In this document: in pieces, positions 43,622 through 43,655 of the stretch
Layout: every line of letters starts with the position of its first letter
How positions within the stretch are numbered: position 1 is the first letter of the stretch
Origin: Vulcanococcus sp.
GTDB lineage: Bacteria; Cyanobacteriota; Cyanobacteriia; PCC-6307; Cyanobiaceae
DNA length: 43,655 bases
Assembly: GCA_019264575.1 (NCBI GenBank)
Contig: JAHUZV010000006.1
Span: forward strand, 1-43,655
Direction of reading: 5' to 3'
Made by a program: the position numbers and the translations under genes
Notes under the pieces: model-generated
Seen by the model: only the letters and a program-made list of their open reading frames with translations
The model's database searches: none
What the model was told of the DNA's origin: nothing

Positions 43622-43655
43622 ACCTGGCATCGACCTATTTTCTCAGGGGGCTACC
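43622..43655 (-). rRNA. rrf: 5S rRNA, 3' end (window edge)
   Basis: Read on the minus strand, GGTAGCCCCCTGAGAAAATA continues to GGTCGATGCCAGG, the typical 3' end of cyanobacterial 5S rRNA (GUAGCCCCCUGcGAAAAUAg...CCAGG). About 34 nt lie in the window; the rest, with 23S and 16S expected upstream, is beyond the right edge. The terminator at 43523-43548 fits the end of the operon. Confidence 0.85.

Overview
The window looks like a chromosome segment of a picocyanobacterium (Synechococcus/Cyanobium type). The evidence is high G+C core coding, a high-light-inducible (Hli) protein, cyanobacterial conserved proteins (DUF2834-, DUF2973- and DUF1400-like), a type II NADH dehydrogenase, and the 3' end of a cyanobacterial-type 5S rRNA at the right edge. 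This rests on recognising families by eye; no search was run.

Left part (about 1-10.8 kb): a lower-G+C accessory island, heavily attacked by insertion sequences. It starts with the end of an IS5-type element that beheads the first of three tandem paralogous genes (137-348, 1849-2517, 2719-3309). These proteins share an unrecognised C-terminal tail. An IS3-type element with visible ends and a GGC target duplication lies between copies 1 and 2. Next come a 54-aa gene, a convergent gene for a protein with a possible Cys-His-Asp site behind a perfect TTGACA-N17-TATAAT promoter, and a minus-strand operon of three small coupled genes. The middle gene of that operon is split by a complete IS21-type element (istA/istB). 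An AT-rich tract with many GATTCA/TGAATC and CTTGAG/CTCAAG words (about 8520-8950) follows, then a CHC2-like zinc-ribbon (primase-like) gene and a tyrosine recombinase. A 5'-truncated phospholipase D-like gene marks the right edge. Integrase, primase-like protein, repeat tract and small regulator-like genes suggest an integrated satellite or plasmid-like element. Phage-satellite or tycheposon-like identity is inference.

Right part (about 11-43.6 kb): compact core genome with many 1-16 bp overlaps. In order it holds a TPR-sulfotransferase, a secreted small protein, phosphoglucomutase, an RND efflux operon (adaptor, pump, small membrane protein), a RarA ATPase with a long C-terminal extension, two exported proteins, an Sfp-type phosphopantetheinyl transferase, PrxQ/BCP, coaX-cysH, NDH-2, a HAD phosphatase, HflX, a 1-Cys peroxiredoxin, AnmK, an ABC-F ATPase, an HtrA protease, HrpB helicase, an S6PP-type HAD phosphatase, an Hli protein, xseA-xseB-DUF2834, a zinc-ribbon membrane protein and a YihY-type membrane protein. 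The rRNA operon end closes the window.

The most promising candidates for something undescribed are the tandem tail-sharing family, the IS21-split operon of ribbon-helix-helix-like proteins, and the neighbouring repeat tract that could be an origin or partition site.
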